DNA of 15,279 nucleotides from Candidatus Bathyarchaeota archaeon (GTDB lineage: Archaea; Thermoproteota; Bathyarchaeia; Bathyarchaeales; UBA233), in contig QMXC01000004.1 in NCBI GenBank assembly GCA_003661945.1, positions 1-15,279 on the forward strand, given 5' to 3'. The notes below the pieces were generated by a model. That model worked only from the letters and a program-made list of their open reading frames with translations, was not told the DNA's origin and searched no databases. The first letter of the stretch is position 1. The number at the start of each line of letters is the position of its first letter. Below are positions 1 to 6,450 of this stretch, in pieces. The position numbers and the translations under genes were made by a program.

Positions 1-2
1 TT

Positions 3-332
3 TATGATAACGAACAACTCGCTAAATTCGCAAATTCGCTACTTGACAAACATTTCATATGGAGCTTGGGAAAAATACTTAGGGAAAACGCCTTAATAGT
101 CGTGTCAAGATGTATTCCAAGAAAAGAGTTTCGTAACTTCGTAGACTTCCTATCAGATCTGGCGAGAAAACAGATAGTGAAGGACTATACATATTGGCTT
201 TTTGATTATGCAGATGTTTCGCAACAGCCGATCCCATACAATCTTTTCAGAAAGAACCGATGGATATACGAACACGAGAAACATATGGCAAAGCTCGAAG
301 AAATGGTTAGGCAGTTTCAGAAAAATTCGTAG
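3..332 (+). CDS. C-terminal part of an unidentified protein (5' end outside the window)
   Basis: The frame is open without a stop from the first bases of the window to the TAG at 330-332, so this is the last 109 codons of a longer gene and not a short gene starting at the internal TTG at 66. The visible part is a mixed alpha/beta sequence rich in aromatic residues (YWLFDY, then QPIPYNLF) and ends in a charged helix (HEKHMAKLEEMV). I do not recognise the family with confidence. The PIPY segment followed by a terminal helix recalls the effector-side C-termini of some archaeal winged-helix regulators, but the DNA-binding part, if there is one, lies outside. An 89-nt gap separates it from the next gene on the same strand; I see nothing there except that gene's promoter. 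Confidence 0.6.
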   Translation, partial: YDNEQLAKFANSLLDKHFIWSLGKILRENALIVVSRCIPRKEFRNFVDFLSDLARKQIVKDYTYWLFDYADVSQQPIPYNLFRKNRWIYEHEKHMAKLEEMVRQFQKNS

Positions 333-387
333 AAAGCCTGCTGAAGCATCTTACGCCAAATAAGACGCTGCTGTTTCAGAAGCAAGT

Positions 388-399
388 TTTATTCTATAA
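388..399 (+). promoter_or_regulatory. Putative TATA box of the Sua5 gene
   Basis: The A/T-rich element TTTATTCTATAA is centred about 28 nt before the ATG at 422. No Shine-Dalgarno sequence precedes that ATG. The spacing fits a leaderless archaeal transcript starting at or next to the start codon. This is assigned by eye from the archaeal promoter consensus. Confidence 0.45.
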
Positions 400-421
400 G
401 CTTGCTATACACTCATCGGCG

Positions 422-1492
422 ATGAAGAAAACTCTAGTGCTAAAGGTCAGTCCCGTACGACCAAAAATCGAAGTGATACGTGTAGCAGCTAGAATCATCC
501 AGAACGGTGGACTAGTAGCTTTTCCAACCGAAACGGTGTATGGGCTAGGCGTTGACGCGTTAAATCCGAAAGCCGTAAAAGCCATGTTTAAGGCGAAGAA
601 GCGTCCTCCAGACAATCCACCTATAATTCACGTAGCGGACAAAAACGACGTATACATGCTCGCGAAGAAAGTTCCGAAAGAAGCTGAAAAACTCATGGAA
701 GCCTTTTGGCCTGGTCCTTTAACGGTTATACTTGAAAGGTCTAAACTTGTGCCCGACGTGACGGTTGCTGGTTTAAGCACAGTTGCCATAAGAATGCCTC
801 GGCACAAGGTTGCTTTAGCGTTAATTCGGGAGTCAAAAACACCGATTGCTGCTCCAAGCGCGAACTTGGCGGGACGCCCGAGCCCAACTACAGCGGAGCA
901 CGTTTTGAAGGATTTAAACGGAAGAATTGACATGGTTTTGGACGGTGGACCAACACGGATAGGGGTTGAATCAACCGTTATTGATTTGACGGTGAAACCG
1001 CCTCAAATACTTCGCCCAGGCGGAACTACATACGAGAAACTCGTGAAAGTTTTGAAAAAAGTTGAACTGCACCCGGTTGCGGTCGCTGACAAGAAAGTGA
1101 AGATTTTGTGGGCTCGTTCACCGGGAGTAAAGCATAGGCACTACGCGCCTAGAGCCAAGCTAATACTCGTGGAAGGACAGCGAAAGGAAAAGGTTGTTGA
1201 GAAAATACAGGAGCTCGCTGACAAGTTCATGAGAGAAGGGAAAAAAACCGGTGTTTTAGCTACCGACGAAACTGCAGGGGGATATAGAGCGGACGTCGTA
1301 AAGTCTTTGGGCAGCCGAAGGAACTTGAGGACTGTTGCAAAGAGGCTTTTCCTTTGTTTACGCGAGTTCGACGAAGATAAGGTTGAGGTGATATTGGCGG
1401 AAGGCGTGCCTTTGAAAGGACTCGGGTTAGCAGTTATGAACAGGCTTCGTAAGGCTTCGGGTTACACGATAGTTAAGGCAGACGAAGACTAG
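422..1492 (+). CDS. sua5: Threonylcarbamoyl-AMP synthase, Sua5 type
   Basis: The enzyme makes threonylcarbamoyl-AMP from threonine, bicarbonate and ATP and releases pyrophosphate. This is the first step of the t6A modification at position 37 of ANN-decoding tRNAs; the KEOPS complex then transfers the group. Residues about 15-205 form the YrdC domain: the P-loop-like segment GGLVAFPTETVYGLG (29-43), the K-K-R stretch near 59-61, PSANLAGRPSPT (145-156) and GVESTVIDL (181-189). After an RPGG linker comes the small C-terminal Sua5 domain, opened by SPGVKHRHYAP (233-243) and ending with GLGLAVMNRL. The 356-residue length is normal for two-domain Sua5 and too long for a bare TsaC. The gene stands alone on the plus strand. 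Its stop overlaps the stop of the convergent phosphofructokinase gene in one CTAG. No key residue is missing. Confidence 0.96.
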   Translation: MKKTLVLKVSPVRPKIEVIRVAARIIQNGGLVAFPTETVYGLGVDALNPKAVKAMFKAKKRPPDNPPIIHVADKNDVYMLAKKVPKEAEKLMEAFWPGPLTVILERSKLVPDVTVAGLSTVAIRMPRHKVALALIRESKTPIAAPSANLAGRPSPTTAEHVLKDLNGRIDMVLDGGPTRIGVESTVIDLTVKPPQILRPGGTTYEKLVKVLKKVELHPVAVADKKVKILWARSPGVKHRHYAPRAKLILVEGQRKEKVVEKIQELADKFMREGKKTGVLATDETAGGYRADVVKSLGSRRNLRTVAKRLFLCLREFDEDKVEVILAEGVPLKGLGLAVMNRLRKASGYTIVKADED

Positions 1493-2517
1493 CCGAAGAA
1501 CACGCTTGCCAGCTCGTAAAGTTTGAGGTCAGCTGTTTTCCGTCGGCTCACAACTTCTCTAAGGGGAACAGAAACTATCTTATTTCCCTTTAACGCTACC
1601 ATTCTGCCGAACTTCTTCTTTTTCACCAGGTCTATTGCGGCTACGCCGTATCGGGTAGCTAGCACACGGTCGAAAGCCGACGGAGAACCGCCGCGTTGCA
1701 GATGCCCTAGAACCACTACTCGTGTTTCGATTCCTGTTCGTTTCTCGATTTCTTTGGCTACGTAGTAGCCGACTCCGCCGAGTTTGATGTGCCCGAACTC
1801 GTCTACTTTTTTGCTGTAGACTATTTCTTTTCCACCTTTGGGTTTGGCTCCTTCTGCCACGACGATTATGCTGAAGGTTATTCCTCTTTCTCTGCGGGCT
1901 TTGATGTATTTGCATACTTCGTCTATGTCGAAGGGAATTTCCGGAATGAGTATAGCGTCGGCTCCACCGGCTATTCCGGCTTCGAGGGCTATCCATCCGG
2001 CGTGGCGTCCCATGACCTCCACGATTATGACGCGGTGATGTGCCTCAGCCGTTGAGTGAAGCCGGTCGAGGGCTTCGGTGGCTATAGAAACAGCCGTGTT
2101 GAACCCGAAAGTGTAATCGGTGCCCCACAAGTCGTTGTCAATGGTTTTGGGAACCCCGACGCAGGACAGTCCCTTCTCGTAAAGCTTGTAAGCAACAGTC
2201 AACGTGTCATCGCCGCCTATAACCACCACGGCGTCCAGCCCAAGCCTTTCAACATTTCTGAAAATCTTTTGCGGACCGTTTTTCCGTTTGAAAGGGTTAG
2301 TTCTCGAAGTTCCAAGGATGGAGCCACCTTTCGGCAGAATTCCAGAAATTGATTCCAGCGTTAACGGGAAAGTCTGGTTTTCCAGAAGACCCCTCCAGCC
2401 GTCACGTATACCAACCATTTCGAACCCGTAGTGCACTATTCCTTTCCTCACCACAGCGCGTATAACAGCGTTTATTCCCGGAGCATCTCCGCCTCCGCTT
2501 AAGACTCCGACTTTCAA
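1489..2517 (-). CDS. pfp: 6-phosphofructokinase, PfkA fold, probably pyrophosphate-dependent
   Basis: The enzyme phosphorylates fructose 6-phosphate to fructose 1,6-bisphosphate. Family motifs are SGGGDAPGINAVIR (7-20), GTSRTNPF (69-76), GGDDT (101-105), PKTIDND (123-129), MGRHAGW (169-175) and GHLQRGGSPSAFDR near 270. The 342-residue length fits the short single-domain group. The phosphoryl-donor pocket is informative: Asp104 and Lys124 stand where ATP enzymes have Gly, and this pair is the known signature of pyrophosphate-using enzymes, which also work in reverse. I therefore predict PPi dependence (EC 2.7.1.90), although an automatic name would probably say ATP. The start is TTG, supported by GGAGGTGA 7 nt upstream; no ATG lies near. 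It begins 17 nt after the aldolase stop, so the two genes form an operon and their reactions are consecutive. Confidence 0.93.
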   Translation of the reverse strand: MKVGVLSGGGDAPGINAVIRAVVRKGIVHYGFEMVGIRDGWRGLLENQTFPLTLESISGILPKGGSILGTSRTNPFKRKNGPQKIFRNVERLGLDAVVVIGGDDTLTVAYKLYEKGLSCVGVPKTIDNDLWGTDYTFGFNTAVSIATEALDRLHSTAEAHHRVIIVEVMGRHAGWIALEAGIAGGADAILIPEIPFDIDEVCKYIKARRERGITFSIIVVAEGAKPKGGKEIVYSKKVDEFGHIKLGGVGYYVAKEIEKRTGIETRVVVLGHLQRGGSPSAFDRVLATRYGVAAIDLVKKKKFGRMVALKGNKIVSVPLREVVSRRKTADLKLYELASVFFG

Positions 2518-2524
2518 TCAAGTT

Positions 2525-2532
2525 TCACCTCC
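2525..2532 (-). promoter_or_regulatory. Shine-Dalgarno site fixing the TTG start of the phosphofructokinase
   Basis: On the minus strand the sequence reads GGAGGTGA, a full match to the anti-Shine-Dalgarno, 7 nt before the TTG at 2517-2515. It lies in the 17-nt gap after the aldolase stop, so ribosomes can start independently within the shared transcript. Confidence 0.85.
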
Positions 2533-2534
2533 GT

Positions 2535-3458
2535 TTAGGCTTTGTTTGAACTTCCAAACAGACGCATCTTGCTTTTTACAACTTCTTTCATGGCTTGTCT
2601 AGCTGGACCTAGAATTTTCCGAGGGTCAAATATTTCCGGCGAAACCGTAAGCGTTTCTCTTACGGCTGCCGTGAACGCTAAACGTAGGTCCGTGTCTATG
2701 TTAATTTTCGAAATGCCCAGTGAAATTGCTTTTTTAATGTGTTCTTCCGGTATGCCCTTCGCTCCTTTGAGTTTTGCCCCGTATCGGGTTGCCTTTTCAA
2801 TTATGTGCTGCGGAACGCTTGAGGCTCCGTGTAGAACTAGCGGTATGTCCAAGTTTCGCCTTATGGCTTTGAGCCTTTCGAAATCGAGTTTAGGCTCACC
2901 CTTGAACTTGTATGCTCCATGCGAAGTTCCTATGGCTACGGCAAGCGCGTCCACACCTGTTTCTTCAACGAATCTTCGGGCTGCCTCCGGGTCTGTCAAG
3001 AAAGCTTCCCGTTCTTCCACTGCTGTTTCTTCTATTCCAGCTAGACGCCCAAGCTCGGCTTCAACTGAAACTCCTTTCTCGTGGGCTATTTCAACGGCTT
3101 TTCGGGTTATCGCCACGTTCTCCTCGAATTTCAGATGTGAACCGTCTATCATGACCGAGGTGAAGCCTGCGTCTACGCATTTTTTCACTGTTTCTAGGTC
3201 TTTACCGTGGTCTAGGTGCAGAGAAGCGGGCAAGGGCAAGCGTTTGGCGGCGTTTCTGACGAGCAAAACTATGTTGTCGAGCCCCGCGTATTTTATGGTG
3301 CTCGGGGTAGCCGCAATGATAAGCGGCGAACGTTCTTCCAGCGCGGCTTCAACTATGGCTTGAAGACTTTCGAGGTTGCTTATGTTGAAAGCTCCAACCG
3401 CGTAGCCGTTTTTCATCGCTGGAACAAGAACCTCGTTGTTTGTGACTAACATTTTCAA
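2535..3458 (-). CDS. fba: Class II fructose-bisphosphate aldolase
   Basis: This zinc-dependent cytoplasmic aldolase splits fructose 1,6-bisphosphate into glyceraldehyde 3-phosphate and dihydroxyacetone phosphate, or joins them in gluconeogenesis. Visible signatures are HLDHG (81-85, with the catalytic Asp83 and metal ligand His84), VEAELG (132-137, metal-site Glu), GTSHGAYKF (177-185, metal His180), LVLHGASSVP (207-216, metal His210) and NIDTD (253-257, phosphate and substrate binding). The 307-residue length is typical. The frame can start at TTG (3458) or at the ATG two codons on (3452). Both follow a purine-rich GGGAAGGGAA stretch, and I keep the longer form without strong preference. It is the first gene of a two-gene operon with the phosphofructokinase, whose product is its substrate. 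Archaea more often use class I-type aldolases, so a class II enzyme suggests a bacterial-type module. Confidence 0.95.
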   Translation of the reverse strand: MKMLVTNNEVLVPAMKNGYAVGAFNISNLESLQAIVEAALEERSPLIIAATPSTIKYAGLDNIVLLVRNAAKRLPLPASLHLDHGKDLETVKKCVDAGFTSVMIDGSHLKFEENVAITRKAVEIAHEKGVSVEAELGRLAGIEETAVEEREAFLTDPEAARRFVEETGVDALAVAIGTSHGAYKFKGEPKLDFERLKAIRRNLDIPLVLHGASSVPQHIIEKATRYGAKLKGAKGIPEEHIKKAISLGISKINIDTDLRLAFTAAVRETLTVSPEIFDPRKILGPARQAMKEVVKSKMRLFGSSNKA

Positions 3459-3545
3459 TCCGTTCCCTTCCCTTTTTAGGTTGCGAATTATTATTAACTG
3501 TTTCCGCTTTTAGAACAAATATCTGTAAAACAAGAGGAATCAAAA
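3459..3545. promoter_or_regulatory. Divergent promoter region between aldolase and HAD genes
   Basis: These 87 nt must drive both the aldolase operon (minus) and the HAD gene (plus). An A/T element at 3486-3499 (ATTATTATTAA on plus) is well placed for a TATA box toward the aldolase, about 35 nt from its start. For the HAD gene a GAGGA ribosome site at 3534-3538 lies 7 nt before the ATG, and either the same A/T element or CTTTTAGAA at 3507-3515 could be its TATA box. The assignment is by eye. Confidence 0.4.
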
Positions 3546-4226
3546 ATGATTAAAGCCGTCTTATTCGACATGGGTGGAACACTGATAACCTCGTGTTCAC
3601 CTCAAGAAATCCTCCAAATCTACGACAGAATTCTGCGAGCGCATGGAATAAAGCGTTCTTTAGACGAAATTGCCGCGGCAAAAGAGAAAGCAGACGAACG
3701 ATTTGACATCCGGCAGCTCGTAGATTTTGGGAGGAATTTCTGGATAGAATACAACAGGCTTTTAGTTGAAGAACTCGGCGTGAAAGAAAGGGAAGCTCGA
3801 GTTTTAGCGGAAACCATCGACCGTGAATGGTGGAGCTACGCTGACGTTAAGCTTCATCCCGACGTTCTACCAGTGTTGAACGAGCTGAAAGCCAAGAAAG
3901 TGAAGCTGGGGCTAATCTCTAATGGCTTAGAGAGCGACATAGAATATGTCATGCGGAAGGTCGGACTTGAAGGGTTCTTCGACGTGGAAGTCGGCGCTGA
4001 CACTTTCAGAAGCATGAAGCCAGACAAAGAAATTTTCCTACGAACCTTAGAAAAGCTCGGGGTTTCAGCAGACGAAGCCTTATTCGTTGGTGACTCACTG
4101 GAAAACGACTATAAGGGCGCGGAAAACGCTGGGATAAAAGCGTTATTAATTGACAGAAAAAACGTGGTTGGAGACTGCCAAGTAGAAAAGATTCGAAGCC
4201 TATGGGAGCTACTTCGGCTTGTATAG
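3546..4226 (+). CDS. HAD-superfamily hydrolase with a DxGGT motif I
   Basis: This is a phosphatase-type HAD protein of 226 residues, substrate unknown. Motif I is LFDMGGTL with nucleophile Asp8. Motif II is LISNG (123-127), motif III is Lys158 in SMKPDKEIF, and motif IV is FVGDSLENDYKGA with Asp183 and Asp188. A helical C1 cap occupies about residues 16-100. One point is odd: the second Asp of motif I (DxD), the usual general acid/base, is Gly10. DxGGT variants occur elsewhere in the superfamily, so the protein may still hydrolyse slowly, act on an unusual substrate, or use another acid. The start is supported by GAGGA 7 nt upstream. It diverges from the aldolase gene and ends 15 nt from the stop of the convergent acetyltransferase. 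The context does not reveal the substrate. Confidence 0.88.
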   Translation: MIKAVLFDMGGTLITSCSPQEILQIYDRILRAHGIKRSLDEIAAAKEKADERFDIRQLVDFGRNFWIEYNRLLVEELGVKEREARVLAETIDREWWSYADVKLHPDVLPVLNELKAKKVKLGLISNGLESDIEYVMRKVGLEGFFDVEVGADTFRSMKPDKEIFLRTLEKLGVSADEALFVGDSLENDYKGAENAGIKALLIDRKNVVGDCQVEKIRSLWELLRLV

Positions 4227-4241
4227 CCTAAGCAAACCTTT

Positions 4242-5129
4242 CTATGCTTTAGAAAAGTGTTTATAGAGGAACTTCCAGTGGTGCGCGATCTTGAAGCCGA
4301 GTTTTTTAAGCAGCGGAACAGAAGCTTCGTTTCGTTCTGAAGTATAGAGAGCCACAGAGTCCATACCCTGGCTTAAGAGGAAGTTCATGGCTTTTACCGT
4401 AAGCGCCGAGGCAAATCCTTTTCGCCTATGTTCAGGAAGCGTCGCTGCGGGTCCGAGATAGCCGCGTCTTTTCCCGAAATACTCGTTATATTCACGGTCT
4501 ACTCTCGAAACGACTACGGAGACGAGTTTTCCGTCGAGTTCCGCCACGTGAACCCATTCTTCGTTGAAAGCGGGGTCTCGTTTTTTCCAGTCTTGTATAG
4601 TTCCGGGGCGTAGGCGCTCCCACCCGTAAGCCTTGTTCACTAAATCCACTAGTTTCTGTTCTTCGTCGGGGCGTAGAGTTCGGAGAACTGCCCTTTCTGG
4701 AACTCGTGGAATGGGTTTTGGAGCGTTCAGCACCGCTGTCATGTGGTAGAGCCCGCCTTCCGGCTTGTATCCCCACCGAGCCCATTTGCCTATTTCCGGG
4801 CTGCCGGCGTCAACCACCGTGAAGATTTTGTCGCCTTTTACGAGCTGTTCAACTTCCCGCACCAGCAGCGTTTCTGCTTGTTCGCTGTTAGGCTGCCGTT
4901 CCACAGCCAACCATTCGATTTCCTCGCCCCATGTTCCAGATGCATAAGCAACTAAACCTTTGACCGCGCCGGATTCTTCAACGACCAAAACTTGAAGCGG
5001 CCTTTCCTTGATTTCTTGGAGAAGTTTTTCTTCGGTAAATGGTATGAACTCGTAAGAGTTTTCGTAACATTGGTTTAGAAGCCTAACCATGTCAGGTAAA
5101 TCTTCGTTTGTAAACGGCCGTACATTCAT
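4242..5129 (-). CDS. Tandem GNAT-family acetyltransferase
   Basis: Two GNAT folds are joined in 295 residues. The C-terminal unit (about 147-292) carries the acetyl-CoA pyrophosphate-binding motif A, PAATLPEHRRKGFASALT (227-244), and the late segment SERNEASVPLLKKLGFK (264-280) that usually closes the acyl-CoA site. The N-terminal unit (1-134) has the fold pattern (VRPFTNEDLPDMVRLLNQCYEN at the start, ARWGYKPEGG near 117-126) but no clear R/Q-x-x-G-x-G/A loop, so it is probably a degenerate substrate-side domain. The family transfers acetyl groups to amines; the substrate here is unknown. The ATG is well supported by GAGGAGG 7 nt upstream. The gene has its own promoter and faces the HAD gene tail to tail, so no functional partner is suggested by position. 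Confidence 0.88.
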   Translation of the reverse strand: MNVRPFTNEDLPDMVRLLNQCYENSYEFIPFTEEKLLQEIKERPLQVLVVEESGAVKGLVAYASGTWGEEIEWLAVERQPNSEQAETLLVREVEQLVKGDKIFTVVDAGSPEIGKWARWGYKPEGGLYHMTAVLNAPKPIPRVPERAVLRTLRPDEEQKLVDLVNKAYGWERLRPGTIQDWKKRDPAFNEEWVHVAELDGKLVSVVVSRVDREYNEYFGKRRGYLGPAATLPEHRRKGFASALTVKAMNFLLSQGMDSVALYTSERNEASVPLLKKLGFKIAHHWKFLYKHFSKA

Positions 5130-5136
5130 TTGTGAG

Positions 5137-5180
5137 CCTCCTCAAAAGGAAGGGATACGCGGCACTCTGTAATAAAGAAT
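5137..5180 (-). promoter_or_regulatory. Promoter and ribosome-binding site of the GNAT gene
   Basis: Reading on the minus strand, an A/T element ATTCTTTATT (5180-5171) lies about 46 nt before the ATG, and a strong GAGGAGG (5143-5137) lies 7 nt before it. A start site about 26 nt after the TATA box would give a short leader that includes the ribosome site. Confidence 0.5.
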
Positions 5181-5192
5181 AGCTCTGAACAC

Positions 5193-5208
5193 GGAAACAC
5201 GTGTCTCC
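5193..5208. repeat. Imperfect palindrome around ACACGTGT, upstream of the GNAT promoter
   Basis: The 16-nt stretch GGAAACACGTGTCTCC has a perfect 8-bp core and one mismatched pair in its arms. It lies between the stop of the DUF4430 coiled-coil gene and the GNAT TATA box. It could be an operator for the GNAT gene or part of a transcript end; nothing in the sequence decides. Confidence 0.4.
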
Positions 5209-5224
5209 ACTGTGCTTTAGCTGT

Positions 5225-5857
5225 CTACCAGTTGGGGATTTCGTAGCGCCACATCACTGTTTCGCCGTCTGACAAGGGATATTTGTCCGCGCCTACTGGT
5301 CCGTACTCCCATTTCTGCTCGTCAGTGTTCCATGTCAGCCACATCCAGTAGTAGGGATGCTCATTCCAGACACCGTTTATTGCGTCTACAAAACACGAGT
5401 CATAAGCAGCCCAGTAGGTGTAGTTTACTACAGCAACCAGCTTTGTCGCATTTAACAAGTCGAACCCCAAAGGAATCTCGACATTGTTGAACCATACTAC
5501 TGTTCCGTTTCCGTAATTGATGCATATGTTGACATGCATGGTGAAGTTTTCAGGCTCCACGGTATCCGTGTGGTTTTCTTTTTCTCCCTGGTATTCGCCG
5601 AGCAGGCGGCTATAATTTTCTAGCAGTTCGTTGTATTTGTCCACCAGCTCGTTGTATTTTTCTACAAGTTCTGTGTAGTTTTGGAACAGTTGCTCATACT
5701 GGTTGGAGAGGCTGTTGTATAGGTTGCTGTATTTGTCAGAGCGTTTCGAGGCGTCTTCATATAGCATTTGGTAGTATCCCGCTACTGATGCTCCTAAAGA
5801 AGCTACAACCAGAAAGCCTAGAAGGAATATCACTGCCAGTCTTCTTTCAATACCCAT
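5225..5857 (-). CDS. Membrane-anchored coiled-coil protein with a C-terminal DUF4430 domain
   Basis: Three parts are visible in 210 residues. Residues 8-28 are a hydrophobic signal-anchor after a basic start (GIERR). Residues 43-92 form a coiled coil with Tyr at 47, 54, 61, 68, 75, 82 and 89 and Leu three places after the first six of these. Residues 103-206 form a DUF4430-type domain, the fold of the beta domain of transcobalamin and intrinsic factor, seen in GFDLLNAT (131-138), INGVWNEHPYYWMW (160-173) and the closing GADKYPLSDGETVMWRYE (189-206). The protein is expected outside the cell, held on a stalk. Its start overlaps the end of the S-component gene by 28 bp, so the two are probably co-translated. 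I infer that it binds a small ligand, possibly cobalamin, and offers it to the S component. N-x-S/T sites suggest glycosylation. Confidence 0.75.
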   Translation of the reverse strand: MGIERRLAVIFLLGFLVVASLGASVAGYYQMLYEDASKRSDKYSNLYNSLSNQYEQLFQNYTELVEKYNELVDKYNELLENYSRLLGEYQGEKENHTDTVEPENFTMHVNICINYGNGTVVWFNNVEIPLGFDLLNATKLVAVVNYTYWAAYDSCFVDAINGVWNEHPYYWMWLTWNTDEQKWEYGPVGADKYPLSDGETVMWRYEIPNW

Positions 5858-6381
5858 AGCTCTTTATCACCACCCCAGACCTTTTTAACTATTTCCACCA
5901 ACGGGAAAAAGCTAATGAAGAAAAGGAAAGTGTTCCAGCCTACGTGAATAACCATGAACCAAGCACCCATTATTAGCACAGCTATAAAGTTTATTTGAAA
6001 CAACATGGCGAAGCCGAGGTTCGTTATTAAATCATAAAGCAAAGTAAGCGAAGCAGCGATTACAGCCACTTCAAACATATGAATAAGCGAAAACCTTTCA
6101 CTGTGCAAAGTTTTCCGGTATACTCCACCAGCGAACCCGATGATGCCCATTCCCAGCATCTGAAAAGGCATATTCAACCCGGCGAAACCCCAAGGTGAAA
6201 GAAAACCGTTGATGAACATGGTTAACGCCCCCAGAAATGCGCCAAAGGGTGCGCCGAACATAAAACCGGTTAGAAAACAGAAAAGCGAAGTGAATTCCAC
6301 ATTTGGAGGACGAGGAGTAAGCTGGATGCCTACACACAACGCTGTTAAGACGCTTAGCAGAGCGGTCTTCTTGCTATTCAA
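5830..6381 (-). CDS. ECF-type transporter S component (substrate-binding membrane subunit)
   Basis: This is a 183-residue integral membrane protein with about six hydrophobic segments (roughly 5-21, 28-43, 44-62, 70-88, 100-125 and 130-163). The S-component pattern is clear: a first helix ending in PRPPNVEFTSLF (23-34), a Gly-rich segment with TGFMFGAPFGAFLGALTMFINGF (38-60), then GLNMPFQMLGMGIIGFAGG (68-86) and HVGWNTFLFFISFFP near 146-160. S components bind a vitamin or metal and work with shared EcfA ATPases and an EcfT protein, none of which are in this window. The ligand cannot be read from sequence alone. DUF4430 proteins on both sides point to cobalamin or a similar molecule. The start is TTG with GGAG 4 nt upstream; the next Met is about 40 residues in. 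It overlaps the downstream DUF4430 gene by 28 bp. Confidence 0.85.
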   Translation of the reverse strand: MNSKKTALLSVLTALCVGIQLTPRPPNVEFTSLFCFLTGFMFGAPFGAFLGALTMFINGFLSPWGFAGLNMPFQMLGMGIIGFAGGVYRKTLHSERFSLIHMFEVAVIAASLTLLYDLITNLGFAMLFQINFIAVLIMGAWFMVIHVGWNTFLFFISFFPLVEIVKKVWGGDKELWVLKEDWQ

Positions 6382-6450
6382 CTATCTCCACGTCCTTATG
6401 TGAAAGGGTCGAGACTAAATAAAAAAGGGAAGGAAACTTTTGTGTATTTC
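6382..6450 (-). promoter_or_regulatory. Gap between toroid and S-component genes: possible terminator and promoter
   Basis: On the minus strand a T-rich run (CCCTTTTTTATTTAG, 6429-6415) lies about 20 nt after the stop of the toroid gene. It can be read as a T-tract terminator for that gene or as a TATA box for the S-component gene, with a start near 6390. The two transport genes may therefore have a promoter of their own as well as readthrough from upstream. Confidence 0.3.

Noticed and set aside
66..332. A short gene starting at the TTG at 66
   Set aside because: The frame is open all the way to the window edge, so the TTG is very probably an internal Leu codon of a longer gene.
1580..1996. 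138-codon minus-strand frame inside the phosphofructokinase gene
   Set aside because: It is a different frame of the same strand within a conserved enzyme; the translation is dominated by Arg and Ser and has no motif.
2542..3363. 273-codon open frame on the plus strand opposite the aldolase gene
   Set aside because: It lies wholly antisense to a clearly conserved class II aldolase, and its translation is Ser/Ala/Pro-rich with no family pattern, as expected of a shadow frame.
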